This document shows positions 21,614-33,820 of a stretch of 64,000 nucleotides of DNA, one piece after another. The DNA comes from Engraulis encrasicolus (Eukaryota > Chordata > Actinopteri > Clupeiformes > Engraulidae): NCBI RefSeq assembly GCF_034702125.1, contig NC_085873.1, positions 48,661,848 to 48,725,847 of the forward strand, given 5' to 3'. A model generated the notes under the pieces. It saw only the letters and a program-made list of their open reading frames with translations. It was not told where the DNA came from and did no database searches. Each line of letters opens with the position of its first letter. Positions within the stretch are counted from its first letter, which is position 1. The translations under genes and the position numbers were made by a program.

Positions 21614-21862
21614 CTGCCCACGCAAAACAAACAAACAAACAAACAAGCAAACAAACAGAAAAAAGTAATTTAGTCACTGACTCACTGGTATAAAAATCTG
21701 ATTTTGGTCATAGTGATTGATCAGGAGCTTCATATATAGAGCCAGGGCTCTAAATTAGCTTTTCGCCGACGCAAAACAAAAAAACAAACAAACGAGCAAA
21801 CAAACAAAAAGAAAAAAAGCGAACAAGTCACTGGTATAAAAATCTGATTTTGGTCATCATAG

Positions 21863-22046
21863 TGATTGATCAGGGCTCTAAATTAACTTTTCTCATCACC
21901 AGCCAAAATGACTAGCAGATACTAGTCTTGCAAGCCAAACTAGTGGGTCAAAGTGGCTAGTACGCATGTTGGTCTTTTCTAGCAGCCAAACTGAAATTTC
22001 ACCAGCATTTGGCTGGTTGGTTGGTGTTAATTTAGAGCCCTGCATA
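21863..22046. mobile_element. Small element with inverted ends CAGGGCTCTAAATTAAC
   Basis: Ends CAGGGCTCTAAATTAACTTT and GTTAATTTAGAGCCCTG with internal ACTAG and CCAGCCAAA blocks. Partial relatives near 21745, 23126-23250, 59370-59440 and 60275-60330. No clear target duplication was seen. Confidence 0.65.
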
Positions 22047-22525
22047 GAACCACACATACCATCAATAGACAGCAAACCACGCATTATCACTTTTCAGTAA
22101 AACATGCTATACATGTAATAGTCGTTTTGATTGATTGTGGAGTTGTCATGGAGTCATTTCCAGTCTAAACTCAATTTGACAAAATATGTACATAGTTTGG
22201 GTTTGTAGGACATTATATTGTTTCCAACATGTCTTCATTTTCAACAGTGTTGAAAAGTAGGATTTCTTTCAATACGCATGTCCTGTACCAAGGGGAAGTG
22301 GTAAGTGCTGTGGTCGCTGGCGCTCGGCTAGAAAGCTGTGGCGGGCCCCGCCACACACCACCACCCTCGCCATCTTTAATTAGACAAATGACTCCTTTCC
22401 TCGCTCTCTGAGGGGCTGGCCTCGTACCACGCTACTGAAATGACCGCTCACATGACAAGACATGACAGCCAGACAGACCAAGCTGTCCCCACAGTGTCTC
22501 CACTATAGTATGTGATAATTTACCA

Positions 22526-22622
22526 GGATGCTGCACTGCAGACATCCAGACTGTTGCAGACATCCAGACTGTTGCAGACATCCAGACCATTGCAGACATC
22601 CAGACTGTTGCAAACAGGACTT
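22526..22622. repeat. 18-bp minisatellite
   Basis: Unit CAGACATCCAGACTGTTG, about five copies with two base changes. Confidence 0.92.
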
Positions 22623-23265
22623 GAGTGGGAACAAAAAAAAGGTCCGGGGGGGGGGGGGGTGTCTAGTGCAAACCCCCTTAAATTTGAGGCCAGTCTCTAG
22701 GAAAATAAGAAAAAAACAGTATTGCAGGCTTGAGGACTGATAGGACACCTGGAAAATGCCCTGTATGCCAGATTTACCAGACCAGGCCTGCTCGCAAACT
22801 TCGAGGGACTCTGTCAACTCTTCTAGGTAATTTAGAAAGAATTTTGGGAAGAGAAGGATGCAAAGAAAGGGTTCCTCATCATCACGTGGTTACCACAAGA
22901 ATGAACGCAATTACTGTAATACTATAGGGCCCCTCGCAGTCCATATGGGGGTCTGTATAGGCCATAAGCTAAAACCACAACAACATCAGGCAGCGACGCC
23001 AATGTTAAATGACACACCATACACACAAGGCTTACTGGAGGCCAGGGAAGCCAACAGAGGGGGACAAAGAGGTCAGTGGTCGCGGGCCCAGGGAAGGGGG
23101 TGTATATTTGGGATGCCACTACATTGTATGCAAGGCTGTAAATTATTATTTTTTCATCACTAGCCGTACACTTACTACCAGAAAGTGGCTAATAAGTTTT
23201 CTTTTATACCAGCCAAACTGAATTTTCACCAGCATTTTGGCAAGATGGCAGCTGTCCATTTAGAG

Positions 23266-23590
23266 CAGTGTTTCTCAACAGGGGTGCCGGGGCAAGGTGG
23301 CTGATGAATAAATTATGTAATATAATACATATTTGTCTAAATTGATAAGTTAATGCTAGTCAGTGTAATCTTTCATCTGCCATTTATGCGCAATAAAGTA
23401 AAGGTCGTCCCAGTCAGCTGCAACTTTGAACGTAGGTCGTGTGACGTGTCCAAATGTGCTACCTTTCTAAGCTTGTGTGGTATCGGATGCGATGCCATGT
23501 TACGGCTTGTTGGTTTGGGGTGCCTTGAAATTTTTCATGAATTGAAAGGGTGCCTAAAAAAGTTGCCTAAAAAAAGGTTGAGAAACACTG
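23266..23590. mobile_element. hAT-type MITE, CAGTGTTTCTCAACAGG family, copy 1
   Basis: Perfect 8-bp duplication ATTTAGAG (23258-23265 and 23591-23598). Ends CAGTGTTTCTCAACAGG and GGTTGAGAAACACTG. Copy 2 is at 53951-54268. Confidence 0.94.
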
Positions 23591-24448
23591 ATTTAGAGCG
23601 TCGATTGTATGTATTGGTTGGGGTCTTTTGGATGACTCTGTCATGGGCCCAGCCAATACACAAAAGGCTTACTGGAGACAGGGAAGTCAACGGAGGGGGA
23701 CAAAGAGGTCAGTTGGCAGGGGGCCCAGAATTGGGACCCCATTACAATGTATGTATTGGGTGGGGGCTTTTACGTGACTTTGCCACAGTTACATGCCGCT
23801 ATTCAGACATGCCGCTATTCAGACATTGATGTCTATTGTCTGAATACCGACACGTTTCCCACCGAAATCTTTTCTGTGGTTTGTGCTACGTTGCTCAGTT
23901 TTTTTTTCAGTTTAGGGAGAGTGCATGCAGCTACCCTGACCCTAACCCTAACCCTACGGCATATCTGGTGTCTGAATAGCGATATGTCTGAATAGCGCTT
24001 GACCCCCCTTTGTCACGGGCCCAGCTAAAGCTGTCAGCAGCCCTGTCTGGAGTCCTTTCGTCCTGACCACTATACCTAGAGATCAAGTCCTCAGAGCCCA
24101 ATGGAAATCCACAACAAAGAGAGTTCTAAAACCTGGACCAATCACAGCCAATTAGAATTCCACAACAAAGAGAGTTCTAAGAACCTGCACCAATCACGGC
24201 CAATCAACAGCCTCTGACAGGGAGACGTCTAAGACCCGGTTTCTCGGTTTTCTTACACTTCCGAAATAGAAGTGTAATGATACGCTACTCGGAGACAGAC
24301 TACAGTATGTGTTTGACATTTTTTTCCGTAGTGGAACCAGGCAAGCCAGTGGTGCTGCTGTCTCTCATTCTTAGCTTAGAAAAACAGACTAAACATCTCA
24401 TGTTTCCCAATTTGTATTCCTGTGTTGCCTTTCTGAAAGAGTGACTAA

Positions 24449-24450
<2 letters not shown>

Positions 24451-24519
<69 letters not shown>

Positions 24520-24521
24520 TG

Positions 24522-24603
<82 letters not shown>
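24451..24603. repeat. (GA)n, ~150 bp
   Basis: Pure GA with one GTGTGTGC interruption near 24517. It lies about 70 bp downstream of the bicc1 microexon in gene sense. Confidence 0.97.
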
Positions 24604-24606
<3 letters not shown>

Positions 24607-24675
24607 TGGGGCACAGGAAGGACTGCTGATCTGCTTGAAGTGTTTTGTGGAAGTGGTGGATGTAGGTTTACATAC

Positions 24676-24715
24676 CTTTGGTTGCAAGCAACTTTTTCTG
24701 CTCATAGTCGAATGC
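24676..24715 (-). CDS. bicc1: bicc1 exon 9 of window: 40-nt microexon
   Basis: 40 nt, phase 0 in and phase 1 out, coding for AFDYEQKKLLATK plus the first base of the next Ala codon. This matches the conserved FDYEQKKLLATK of BICC1, and exon 10 completes the codon to give ATK-A-MLKKPVV. The acceptor is TCTCTCTAG and the donor AAAG|GTATGT, both strong by eye. Upstream on the sense strand lies a very long pyrimidine run, (CT)n then about 70 Cs (24734-24837 on the plus strand). The exon is too short to stand out as an open frame and was found from the protein match and phase. Confidence 0.92.
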
Positions 24716-24733
24716 CTAGAGAGAAAAAACAGG

Positions 24734-24781
24734 GAGAGAGAGAGAGAGAGAGGGGGGGGGGGGGGGGTGGGGGGGGGGGGG

Positions 24782-24826
<45 letters not shown>

Positions 24827-24837
24827 GAGAGAGAGTG
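24734..24837. repeat. (GA)n-poly(G)-(GA)n tract upstream of the microexon
   Basis: From 24752 the sequence is G-only apart from a T at 24768 and a C at 24782; the last run is 43 Gs (24783-24825). On the gene strand it is an uninterrupted pyrimidine run ending 20 bp before the exon 9 acceptor. Pure G runs can form quadruplexes and are difficult to sequence, so the exact length is uncertain. Confidence 0.9.
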
Positions 24838-24946
24838 AGAGTGAAAGTAAATGAAGCAAAGAGAGAGGGGAATGAAGAGCAAAGTAGAGAAAGGTAAAGG
24901 GGACCCATCAGATGATGTAGTGTAAGTTGTTTACAGTTTCCTAGAC

Positions 24947-25302
24947 CAGTGTTTTTCAAAGTGGGGGGGCCGCGAAGGGGTGCTAGGGTGGCCACAGAAA
25001 GAGTATAGCAAAAATAATAATAATTGATTATTCATGTACACCAAATATGCAAAAAATAAACTAAACAATATTCCCATTAGTTGAGAACTGTTATAACAAC
25101 TAAACTATTATAATAATCTATTTTATCTCTGAATTCTATATTTGATATATCCCAGTGGGGCACTGACGCACAAACTGAGACTATGGTTGTGAAGGAGAGT
25201 GCACAGAGAAAAATAGTGTGGCACGGCCCGTGTTAGGGGGGCCTTGGCTGGAATCTATCGGTATATGGGGGGCCTCATCATGGTGAAGCTTGGGAACCCC
25301 TG
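24947..25302. mobile_element. hAT-type element, CAGTGTTTTTCAAAG
   Basis: Ends CAGTGTTTTTCAAAGTGGGG and CTTGGGAACCCCTG. Flanks TCCTAGAC and ATCTAGAC match at 6 of 8 positions. Confidence 0.75.
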
Positions 25303-25437
25303 ATCTAGACAAGGGAAACCTGGCACAGATTTTCTGAGTAGCTGGTTCAGGTGACAGATCCACAACAGACGCCACAAACAAACTGTGGACACTTTGCCTC
25401 ATTCTGTCCAAGCTGCTTCACGTATTATACACACTGA

Positions 25438-25762
<325 letters not shown>

Positions 25763-27217
25763 ACCCCTTCTCATCGCCCACAAATGCTAATGCTAGCATA
25801 TGTGGCCGACGCCAAGGCACAGACAGGAAACACATGATCCTCCCAATAGCACGTCTCATGCAGATGCTACTTAGGAGGTCTCATAAATGTGCCACGTCAA
25901 ACAGCAATTAAAATCATAAATATATGAAGATGTGTGCGGACAAGAGTCATATTTAGCCTCACATCCAGGTTGAGGAACAAAGTGCGCTTTGAGTCAGATC
26001 CATTATCCATGGCTATTACCTCGGGCAGGAACGTTAAACTTTTTACCTTAGTGGGTTTGGTTTGTATCGCTAACCACTCTGGCACTGACTGATGTCAGTT
26101 GATGGGTGGGCATGCAGGTTCGGATTAATGCACAGGCTAGATGTGGCTGCAGCCTAGGGGCCCCCTTCTGCCAGGGGGGGCCCTGATTGGCCAAAAGCGA
26201 AACTTTGCAGAATTGTGACAACATGCAATATTAACAAATGTATATGTTATGCTCAGTACACTTGGTAGATATGTTTTCCTGTAGCCTCGGGGCCCCAGGC
26301 CATCTTAATCCGGCCCTGTGGGCAGGTTTGACAGAATGGGGGTTGTTTTTCCAATGTCAGTCTGTTTTCCTGCGTCGTTTCCAAACGGAACTTGTTTGAC
26401 GTAAAGAAGGCTAATTTCCAACCAGGAAATCTGTTCTTTGCTTGTAAAATTGACAGTGGAGAAATGCTTTAAAGCTGTTGAACTGCCTGTGTCCGTAGAA
26501 TGTTCAGTCATTCATTGGGCTGCGCTTTGTGAGTTCACTTCCTGTTAATTTTATACCTCAATTCTGACCTCCGTTCGTCCATGGCTGCTAATTTCCGTGG
26601 CTAATTTGAAAACGTTTCAAGTGCAGCTGGTCTTCCTGGGTGTGTGAAGAGACCAGAATTTGAGGGCGCGCGTAGGTGGAAACGTAAACACTGAGAGGGA
26701 GCTTTCTCTTTCTACCTCTCTCTCTCTCGCTACATGTGAGGCTTGTTGTAGTGATAGTCTCTAATTACAGAGCAGTTACAGTTTTCTTTTACAGCACTGT
26801 GGAAGTAGGGCAAAGTTCAGCACGCTGTAAGCAAGCAAGCAAGTGCGGCAGGCAAGATTTACAGTAGTAAAAAACTGGGCTGTGCCTAGTAATACTTTCA
26901 GTGTCACTAGCCAGTTTGGCTGGCAGCTTATTCCTTGGTATGACATATGTATCATAGTAGCCTATATTCTGTTGTTTGCCCCTTGTGTATCAATTGATTG
27001 TATTTAAGTTCAAGTGTGTAATTGCCTGGCATACTCCCATGTAGTAGAAAGCTATACGGTCTTCTTGCTTTAACACCTGATCTTCTGAGGTTAGACGCAC
27101 ACTATCATGATAAAGAAAACGATATAAACAATATAAAATCTGTGGCTAGTGGAATACCTGAATGGCTAGTGACTCAGGAAAACCACTAGACACAGTGGCC
27201 GGTGGGTGAAAAGTTAA

Positions 27218-27579
27218 AGGGACACTGTGCAGAAAATGGTCAAAAAAGGTACTGCAACTATGCTGCTCATTGAAACTGGGCTCCCTATTGACAAATTTGA
27301 TCTTTACATGAAAAAAGTTTACTAAGTAATAAACAAATATTTTCTAATATGGTCCAAGTACAGTTCTTTTTGCAGCTAAAAATGGCTATTTTTGGAAATT
27401 CAAAATGGCGGACCATGGAGAAGATCCCCCTTTTCATGTATGCAAAGTGCAATTTTTCCAGTCATAATGAATACTTAGAATTTGATGGTGGTGGTAAGTA
27501 TTCATGAAAAAGTTAACATTAGTGAATGGGCAGCATGAATTCAGGAAATAAACAACTAAAAATCTCACACAGTGTCCCT
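27218..27579. mobile_element. TTAA-target MITE family AGGGACACTGTG, copy 1
   Basis: TTAA at 27214-27217 and 27580-27583. Ends AAGGGACACTGTG and CACAGTGTCCCT. 362 bp; shares CATGAAAAAG..., AAAATGGC and ATGGAGAAGATCCCCC with copies 2 and 3, which are inverted. Confidence 0.92.
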
Positions 27580-27970
27580 TTAATGTGAGGCCCTGGTACC
27601 TCCTAGCCTCGCGCACCATCCTACGCACTTCCGCCAAGACACTTGGCTCCGCACTACGTCTGGTACCTGTTTTCTGTGGAGCGATGTTGACTGGTAGGAT
27701 TTGCGCCGGTGTTCTGACAAACGGTCCTACATTGTAATTTTATCCTACGGTAGGATGTTCTGTCAGACGTCTGTCTGTTAAACAGTCCTACATCGCCATA
27801 GATAGACGTCAGACATGTTTGTTCAACAACTTATAAGTTAAATCCTGATTTTTCAGAAAATTTGCTACCTGCTTCCTGCAATCGCGTCAGACCAAACAAC
27901 CTCCAGACCATGAATACGAAATGAAATGGCAGTATTATGGGATGGTCAGGAGCAGGCTAGGTACACGTAC

Positions 27971-28130
27971 CTCCATGTTGGGGAAGGATGTCTGTGGTGC
28001 CAGGAGCATGCGCTCCGAGTTCTGCTGCTGCGCTGCCCTCTCCGCCGCCCGCTCGCTGCCCGGGGCACGCTTGTCCGCCACCGGACCGTCAGAGGCACTC
28101 GAGTCAGAGTCCGACATCAGGCAGTCAGAG
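27971..28130 (-). CDS. bicc1: bicc1 exon 8 of window
   Basis: 160 nt, phase 2 in and phase 0 out, 53 full codons after the shared His codon. The peptide runs SDCLMSDSDSSASDGPVADK, RAPGSERAAERAAQQQNSER and MLLAPQTSFPNME. APGSERAAERAA and QQNSER are diagnostic of BICC1. The acceptor is TGTCACAG and the donor GAG|GTACGT. Three further copies of the acceptor with its first ~15 exon bases lie upstream in a 125-128-bp tandem array (28131-28555). Confidence 0.95.
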
Positions 28131-28555
28131 CTGTGACAGAAAGAGACGAGAAGAAAAGAAGAAAAGAGAGAGACACTTAGATTTTACTTCTAAAATACAT
28201 TACACTTTTATACACGTATATGTTAGGTGCCTGGGGTTCACCTGTGTGGCAGTCAGAGCTGTGCCAGAGAGAGACGAGAACAGAAGAAGAGAGAGAGACA
28301 ATTAGATTTTACTTCTAAAATACATTACACTTTTATACACGTATATGTTAGGTGCCTGGGGTTCACCTGTGTGGCAGTCAGAGCTGAGCCAGAGAGAGAC
28401 GAGAACAGAAGAAGAGAGAGAGAGACACTTAGATTTTACTTCTAAAATACATTACACTTTTATACACGTATATGTTAGGTGCCTGGGGTTCACCTGTGTG
28501 GCAGTCAGAGCTGTGACAGAGAGAGGTGAGCGGAAGAGAGAGAGACTTAGTTTTG
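28131..28555 (-). repeat. 125-128-bp array carrying the bicc1 exon 8 acceptor
   Basis: Three extra units follow the true acceptor. Each holds the start of exon 8 (GGCAGTCAGAGCTGTG on the plus strand, at 28248, 28373 and 28500), an acceptor ending in CAG, a GA-rich tract and an AT-rich segment with TTATACACGTATATG. The middle units read GCTCAG or GGCACAG at the acceptor and the last is TGTCACAG. Confidence 0.92.
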
Positions 28556-28572
28556 ACTTCTAAAATAAATTA

Positions 28573-28783
28573 CGTTACACTGAGAAGACGGTTTTATCCA
28601 AAGCGACTTGCGTTAATTTACAGGGTATTGGTTACAGTCACTGTGGGGTTAGGTCACAGTGCCTTGCTCAAATGCATTTCATCCATGGATAGAGGTGATG
28701 TAGGGAGAGGCAAGGGTGGGATTTGAACCTGCAACCTTCTGGGATTACGACCACCTCCCTAACCATTAGGCCATGGCTGCCCC
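28573..28783 (-). mobile_element. tRNA-derived SINE (family C)
   Basis: On the minus strand it starts GGGGCAGCCATGGCCTAATG, has a box B-like GGTTCAAATCCC, passes through GAGCAAGGCACTGTGACC and ends AGTCGCTTTGGATAAA and GTGTAACG. AAATA on both sides may be a short target duplication. The tail resembles that at 17053-17105 and 19700-19745. Confidence 0.88.
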
Positions 28784-28886
28784 AAATACACTTATAGGAA
28801 CGTTTTGTGTTTTTGCTCTGTAAAGTCAAGCAGTGTGCAGTGTGCTGTGTGCTGTGTGTGTGTGTGTGTTCTGCTGTGTACTGTAA

Positions 28887-29175
<289 letters not shown>

Positions 29176-29184
29176 CATACGTAC

Positions 29185-29338
29185 TGTAAGTGTGAGTTCT
29201 TGGTCCCCTGTAGTAGCTCGAGAGCCTGCCTCTTCCCTGAGGCCACACAGGAGGCCAACATCTGCTTCAGTTCGCTGCTGCTGCCCGAGTGGGAGGGGCT
29301 TCGGGGCATGCCCACCTCCACAAACGCATCGTTGGAAC
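29185..29338 (-). CDS. bicc1: bicc1 exon 7 of window
   Basis: 154 nt, phase 1 in and phase 2 out. It codes for SNDAFVEVGMPRSPSHSG, then SSSELKQMLASCVASGKRQA and LELLQGTKNSHL. The acceptor is TACCAG and the donor TTACA|GTACGT; joining to exon 8 makes the His codon of NSHLHS. The DAFVEVGMPRSPSHSG and LLQGTKNSHL blocks are near-identical to the human protein. A donor-side copy with an in-frame stop lies at 28996-29064, beyond a (TG)n tract. Confidence 0.95.
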
Positions 29339-29340
29339 CT

Positions 29341-29545
29341 GGTAGAGTAGAGTAGAGTAGAGTAGAGTAACTTTATTAATCCCCAGGGGTAATTCAGGTA
29401 TCCAGTAGCTTACATAAATACACAAATAAACGAATGCCCACATGGACATTTTAAGACACAAATAACACAGGAATAACACAGGTCAGAGTCACAACAATTA
29501 CGCGGTTATTACTGTAGCTCAACCAGGAAACAGGGCAGTGTGTGA
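29341..29545 (-). mobile_element. LINE-like 3' end with (TACTC)n tail
   Basis: (AGAGT)n at 29341-29369 followed by AACTTTATTAATCCCCAGGG, read on the minus strand as CCTGGGGATTAATAAAGTT plus (ACTCT)n. This is the kind of 3' end carried by fish Rex1-type LINEs. No RT frame is present. Confidence 0.6.
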
Positions 29546-29647
29546 CATGATACTACTTCATGTCTGCAGCCCTACAAAAGGGAAAGTGCAGTAACTTCAT
29601 ATTTTGTCAATATCGAGCTTAGACTGGTCTTAAAATGGTCTCTATAA

Positions 29648-29967
29648 CAGTGTTTCTTAACTGGTGGGTCGGGACCCAAAAGTGGTTCACGAAGGGGGTC
29701 CTGGGTGGGTCGCAGAGCTGTGGTGTAAAAATGTATGAATGCAATTTAACCAAGATGCGGTATTGACTACATGACTGATGTCCAAGAGAGAGTGAAACTC
29801 CTCTCCATTAGTTAATAGACATACAAATGCTGATGCATATTTTCAAATGCATGGATATATCTTTGATAATTACTTGAAGACTCCAACGGTGCGACAAAGT
29901 ATTGGGTCACAACGTATTAACCATTGAAAAATGTGGGTCCCAAGGCTATTCCAGTTAATAACCACTG
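29648..29967. mobile_element. hAT-type element, CAGTGTTTCTTAACTGG
   Basis: Ends CAGTGTTTCTTAACTGGTGG and CCAGTTAATAACCACTG. Flanks CTCTATAA and ATCTATAA (7 of 8). Related to 35384-35715 through GGGACCCA-type blocks. Confidence 0.82.
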
Positions 29968-29989
29968 ATCTATAACACCTCCTTTCAGT

Positions 29990-30215
29990 GTTGCCAGATG
30001 TGTCTGACCAAATCCCGCCCAAAAGCTTCTCAAAAACCGCCAAAATGCGCTAAATTCCGCCCAAATTCAACAAATTACATTGACTTCTATGGGCCCAAAA
30101 CGGCTGAAAAAAACGCCAAATGGCCAATTTTTCCGATTTTTACCCGCAGACGCTCATCCAAAGTAGCCCAATTGGGCAGGCACCCGCCCAATCTGGCAAC
30201 ACTGCCTCCTTTATC
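29990..30215. repeat. Dispersed repeat GTTGCCAGATG ... CAATCTGGCAAC (copy 1)
   Basis: Inverted ends GTTGCCAGAT and ATCTGGCAAC about 200 bp apart, with CCCGCCCAA blocks. A second copy is at 38047-38246. It is a small non-coding DNA element. Confidence 0.75.
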
Positions 30216-30787
30216 TTGTGAACAAGCCTTATAGTGTGCTTCATTTTAAAAATATTGCTACAGTATGTGAAATTTGCAGTAACTACAATATCCAACCTAA
30301 TGCCAATACTTTGAGGGCCTTTTGTCTCAGTTTCAATTATGGCTTACTGCTCTTTGCCTTTGTAGGGCAGCTGTGCCTGTTTTAAAACAATGCTTGGGGT
30401 TATCAAAACTGACGTTGTGATCATGTCAACTGTTGATTCCTGGAAAAGAATCCATGAATCCAAGACCAATGTTGACATGCAAAATATAACACAGAGCAGG
30501 TTAAAATGAAATTCATTATGTTTTTGTGTACTAAATGACACGTAAGCACACAGGCATGTACACAGGCACGCACAGAGACACGCATGCGCGCGCACGCATG
30601 CAGGCACGCACGCAGGCACGCACACAGACATGCACGCAGGCATGCATGCAGTCATGCACGCACACGCACACGCACACACACACACACACACACACCTTTC
30701 TCATTACCCTCCACCCCTACAATAATAAACCAAACATGAAGCCTGCTGCTAGCCTGTTTGAGGCACGCAACACCACACACACAACAC

Positions 30788-30791
<4 letters not shown>

Positions 30792-30839
<48 letters not shown>

Positions 30840-31057
30840 GAGAGAGAGAGAGGGGTAGAGAGAGAGGGAGAGGTAGAGAGAGAGATAGAGAGATAGAGAG
30901 AGACAGAGAGAGGTAAGAGAGGTAGAGAGAGAGAGGGAGAGAGAGAGAGAGAGAGAGCGAGGTAGAGAGAGGTAGAGAGAGAGAGAGGTAGAGAGAGAGA
31001 GGTAGAGAGAGAGAGAGGTAGAGAGAGAGGGGTAGAGAGAGAGAGGGGTAGAGAGAG

Positions 31058-31136
<79 letters not shown>
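30792..31136. repeat. (GA)n with GGTAGAGAG variants, ~345 bp
   Basis: Pure GA at both ends and a GAGAGGTA-rich middle. Ser/Leu-rich minus-strand open frames here are repeat translation. Confidence 0.97.
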
Positions 31137-31338
31137 ACGTCAGCTCCTGAAAGCAATTTCTGCAGCAGTCCAGTCCCAGAATAACAATCTTAATTGACTT
31201 CTTTTTTGTCTTCACCCACTCAGATTAAGAGAAGGGTGTCGGGAAGAAAAACAAGAGATAGTTTCTCTTCTGACCTGACACAAATGGGGCCAACCCAAAC
31301 AGCTTGCATAAGGCCACTGCCCAGCTGAAGAGAAATGG

Positions 31339-31570
<232 letters not shown>

Positions 31571-31960
31571 GTGGAGACTTGAGAGGTACAGTATAGAGAG
31601 GGTTTAATTATCTGCAAGGTTGTGACAGCCAGTGCACTTTGCTTAGTAGGATAATAAAAATAGGTGAGGCGCGGTCGGCGAGGCGAGGCGAGCTGATGTA
31701 TTGTTTGGGGTGAAGAGTCATGGGGACACATCTGGCACTGGTTGAAACACACTTTTACACTTCTTTTAGAAAAGTGAAATAAAACGATTTCCATCATACA
31801 TTGTCACTTCACAGAAATTATCTCTTCCCGCACAAATAAAGGTCACGCCAGAGCTATTTATACAGTCATTTCTTACCGCAGGCCAAAATTGTATTTTATG
31901 GAAAAAAAAAAGAAAAAAAAATGGTCAAGTTATTATTTTCCTTAGGTCAATGTTCTAACC

Positions 31961-32516
31961 CAGTTGTTCTCAACCTTTTTTGAACAAACGGCCCCTGGAC
32001 CTCATCCAAAGCCTCCCCCAACGCCCACCTTACTATTAAAACATGTAATGGACTAATGCAGTGTTTCTCAAACTTTTTCAGACTGAGGACCACTTTGCCC
32101 CCCAAAAATATTTAGGGACCACCTGTCAACTGAATCGACAGTTGAGGGGTGATAATTTGACACTGCTAATTTCGATGCAGATCACACAAATTTTGTTCAA
32201 ATTTACAAGCCTGTCTTATTGTGGTGAAAATAAGACTTCAGCTATGTTTAGCTTTGTAATTATAAATTATAAATTCATAAATGATCAAATATAGCCTACT
32301 GCTAGTGCTAGCTCGTCTAGAAATCCCCTTGAGGACCACCTGAGCTCTGTCGCGGACCACAAGTGGTCCCCGGACCACACTTTGAGAATCACTGGACTAA
32401 TGCCTTCAATGACAACTAAGCACTGCCACGTCTCAACTGTATCCTCCTCAACGCCCCCATAGGACTCCCCAACGCGCCCCTTGGAGGGCTGTACAGCCCC
32501 CGTTGAGAAACATTAG
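31961..32516. mobile_element. hAT-type element hosting a second one
   Basis: Ends CAGTTGTTCTCAACC and GTTGAGAAACATTAG. Flanks TTCTAACC and TCTAACAC share TCTAAC. It carries the complete element 32059-32394 inside. Confidence 0.7.
32059..32394. mobile_element. hAT-type MITE, CAGTGTTTCTCAAAC family, copy 1 (nested)
   Basis: Perfect 8-bp duplication GACTAATG (32051-32058 and 32395-32402). Ends CAGTGTTTCTCAAACTTTTT and TTTGAGAATCACTG. Copy 2 is at 44954-45261. Confidence 0.95.
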
Positions 32517-33464
32517 TCTAACACGTCCAACACGTAACAGCAGTTTGTCTCCCACAAAACAGATGGGGTCAACAACAGATCGCTCTTTGATGAGACGTTT
32601 TTGGACATGATTCACGCTTTCTTTCGGCCTCTCTCTCTCGTCATGTTTGTTGATATATCAATTACAAGTTAATTAGATTCTGATGACTATTGAAGCCGAT
32701 GTTTTCCTGAAATAAGCTTTCCGTAAAAGTTCACTGCAATCAGTGCACAGCACGCTGACCCATTTATTTGTCGACGTTTATTATAATAAACTGGCTTGCA
32801 GCAGCAGTAGTAGGGGAAAATGGCAAAGAAGTTAAATCAAAACCCAAATCATCACATAATGGAGTCAAAACAAATACTGGCATTACTGCATAATGTCCCT
32901 TTTCACCCCAAATTGGAGCCAGTGTTTTGCTAAATTGGATGTTTGTGGTTTCGTGATGTGGAGTCTGTATTTAACATAGCAGCAGAGAAAGTCAATGAGG
33001 CATGTGACTAGATCCATCCTCTGGTCACGAGACAAAAACAAAAAAGCTACGCTAGTGAGTTTTTACAAAGGGCTGTGTTGATGACCAAGGACGCCAGTGG
33101 GGGACAAACGGGTCAATTGTCCCGGGCCAAGAGAGAGAGAGAGGGGCACCGGAATTAGGTCCTCATATGCATGGGGTGGGGGCCCTTTCAGATGACTTTG
33201 TTCTGGGCTTGGTCAAGGCTATCAGCAGCACTGTTGAAGACGGCATAAATCTTTGGGGAAAGGGGAACATTTCGGTTGAGACCTTTCAGAACTGTATCAG
33301 AGATTTATGATTGAATTGACAGATATTTGATAAGGTCCTCCCGTCAGGGCTATTTTATAGTGAATTAAAGGACATTAAATATAATGTTCACTTAACAAGT
33401 CGACATTCCTCAGAAGTGGTCTGGTTGAAGAGATATCAATCATTACACAGAAGCATGTATGCAC

Positions 33465-33470
<6 letters not shown>

Positions 33471-33512
<42 letters not shown>

Positions 33513-33820
33513 TCTCTCTCTCTCTCTCTCCCTCTCTCTCTCACACTCACACAAGACAAACACCAGCTACAAAAGGGACTAAAAAAATAATTATCGACAT
33601 GTCTTCTTTAATGGAAACAGGCTTTGTTTCCAGGCTTTGTTTGTACTGTAAAAGGGAGTAATAGTACAGTACAGTACAGTAGCATACAGTACAGTACAGT
33701 ACAGTACAGTACAGTACAGTACAGTACAGTACAGTACAGTACAGTACAGTACGGTACAGTACGGTATTTCACATTACAGTACAGTATAGTAGAGTATAGT
33801 ACAGTACAGTACAGTACTGG
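33471..33820. repeat. (TC)n 33471-33544 and (ACAGT)n 33664-33820
   Basis: A TC tract, then after ~120 bp a pentanucleotide ACAGT array of about 30 units. Confidence 0.96.

Larger units (their letters stand above)
21614..24675 (-). other. bicc1 intron 9-10
   Basis: Contains a GGGCTCTAAATTA repeat with inverted ends (21863-22046), an 18-bp minisatellite (22526-22622), a dispersed repeat seen again at 33080-33245 (22985-23125 and 23600-23740), a hAT-type element (23266-23590) and (GA)n at 24451-24603. I see nothing recognised in 22047-22525 or 24006-24300. Confidence 0.82.

Noticed and set aside
23938..23957. CCCTAA repeats suggesting telomere sequence
   Set aside because: Only two to three units within a small repeat; not an interstitial telomere array.
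28131..28555. CRISPR-like regular repeats
   Set aside because: Eukaryotic context and 125-bp units that include exon and splice sequence; no short direct repeats with unique spacers.
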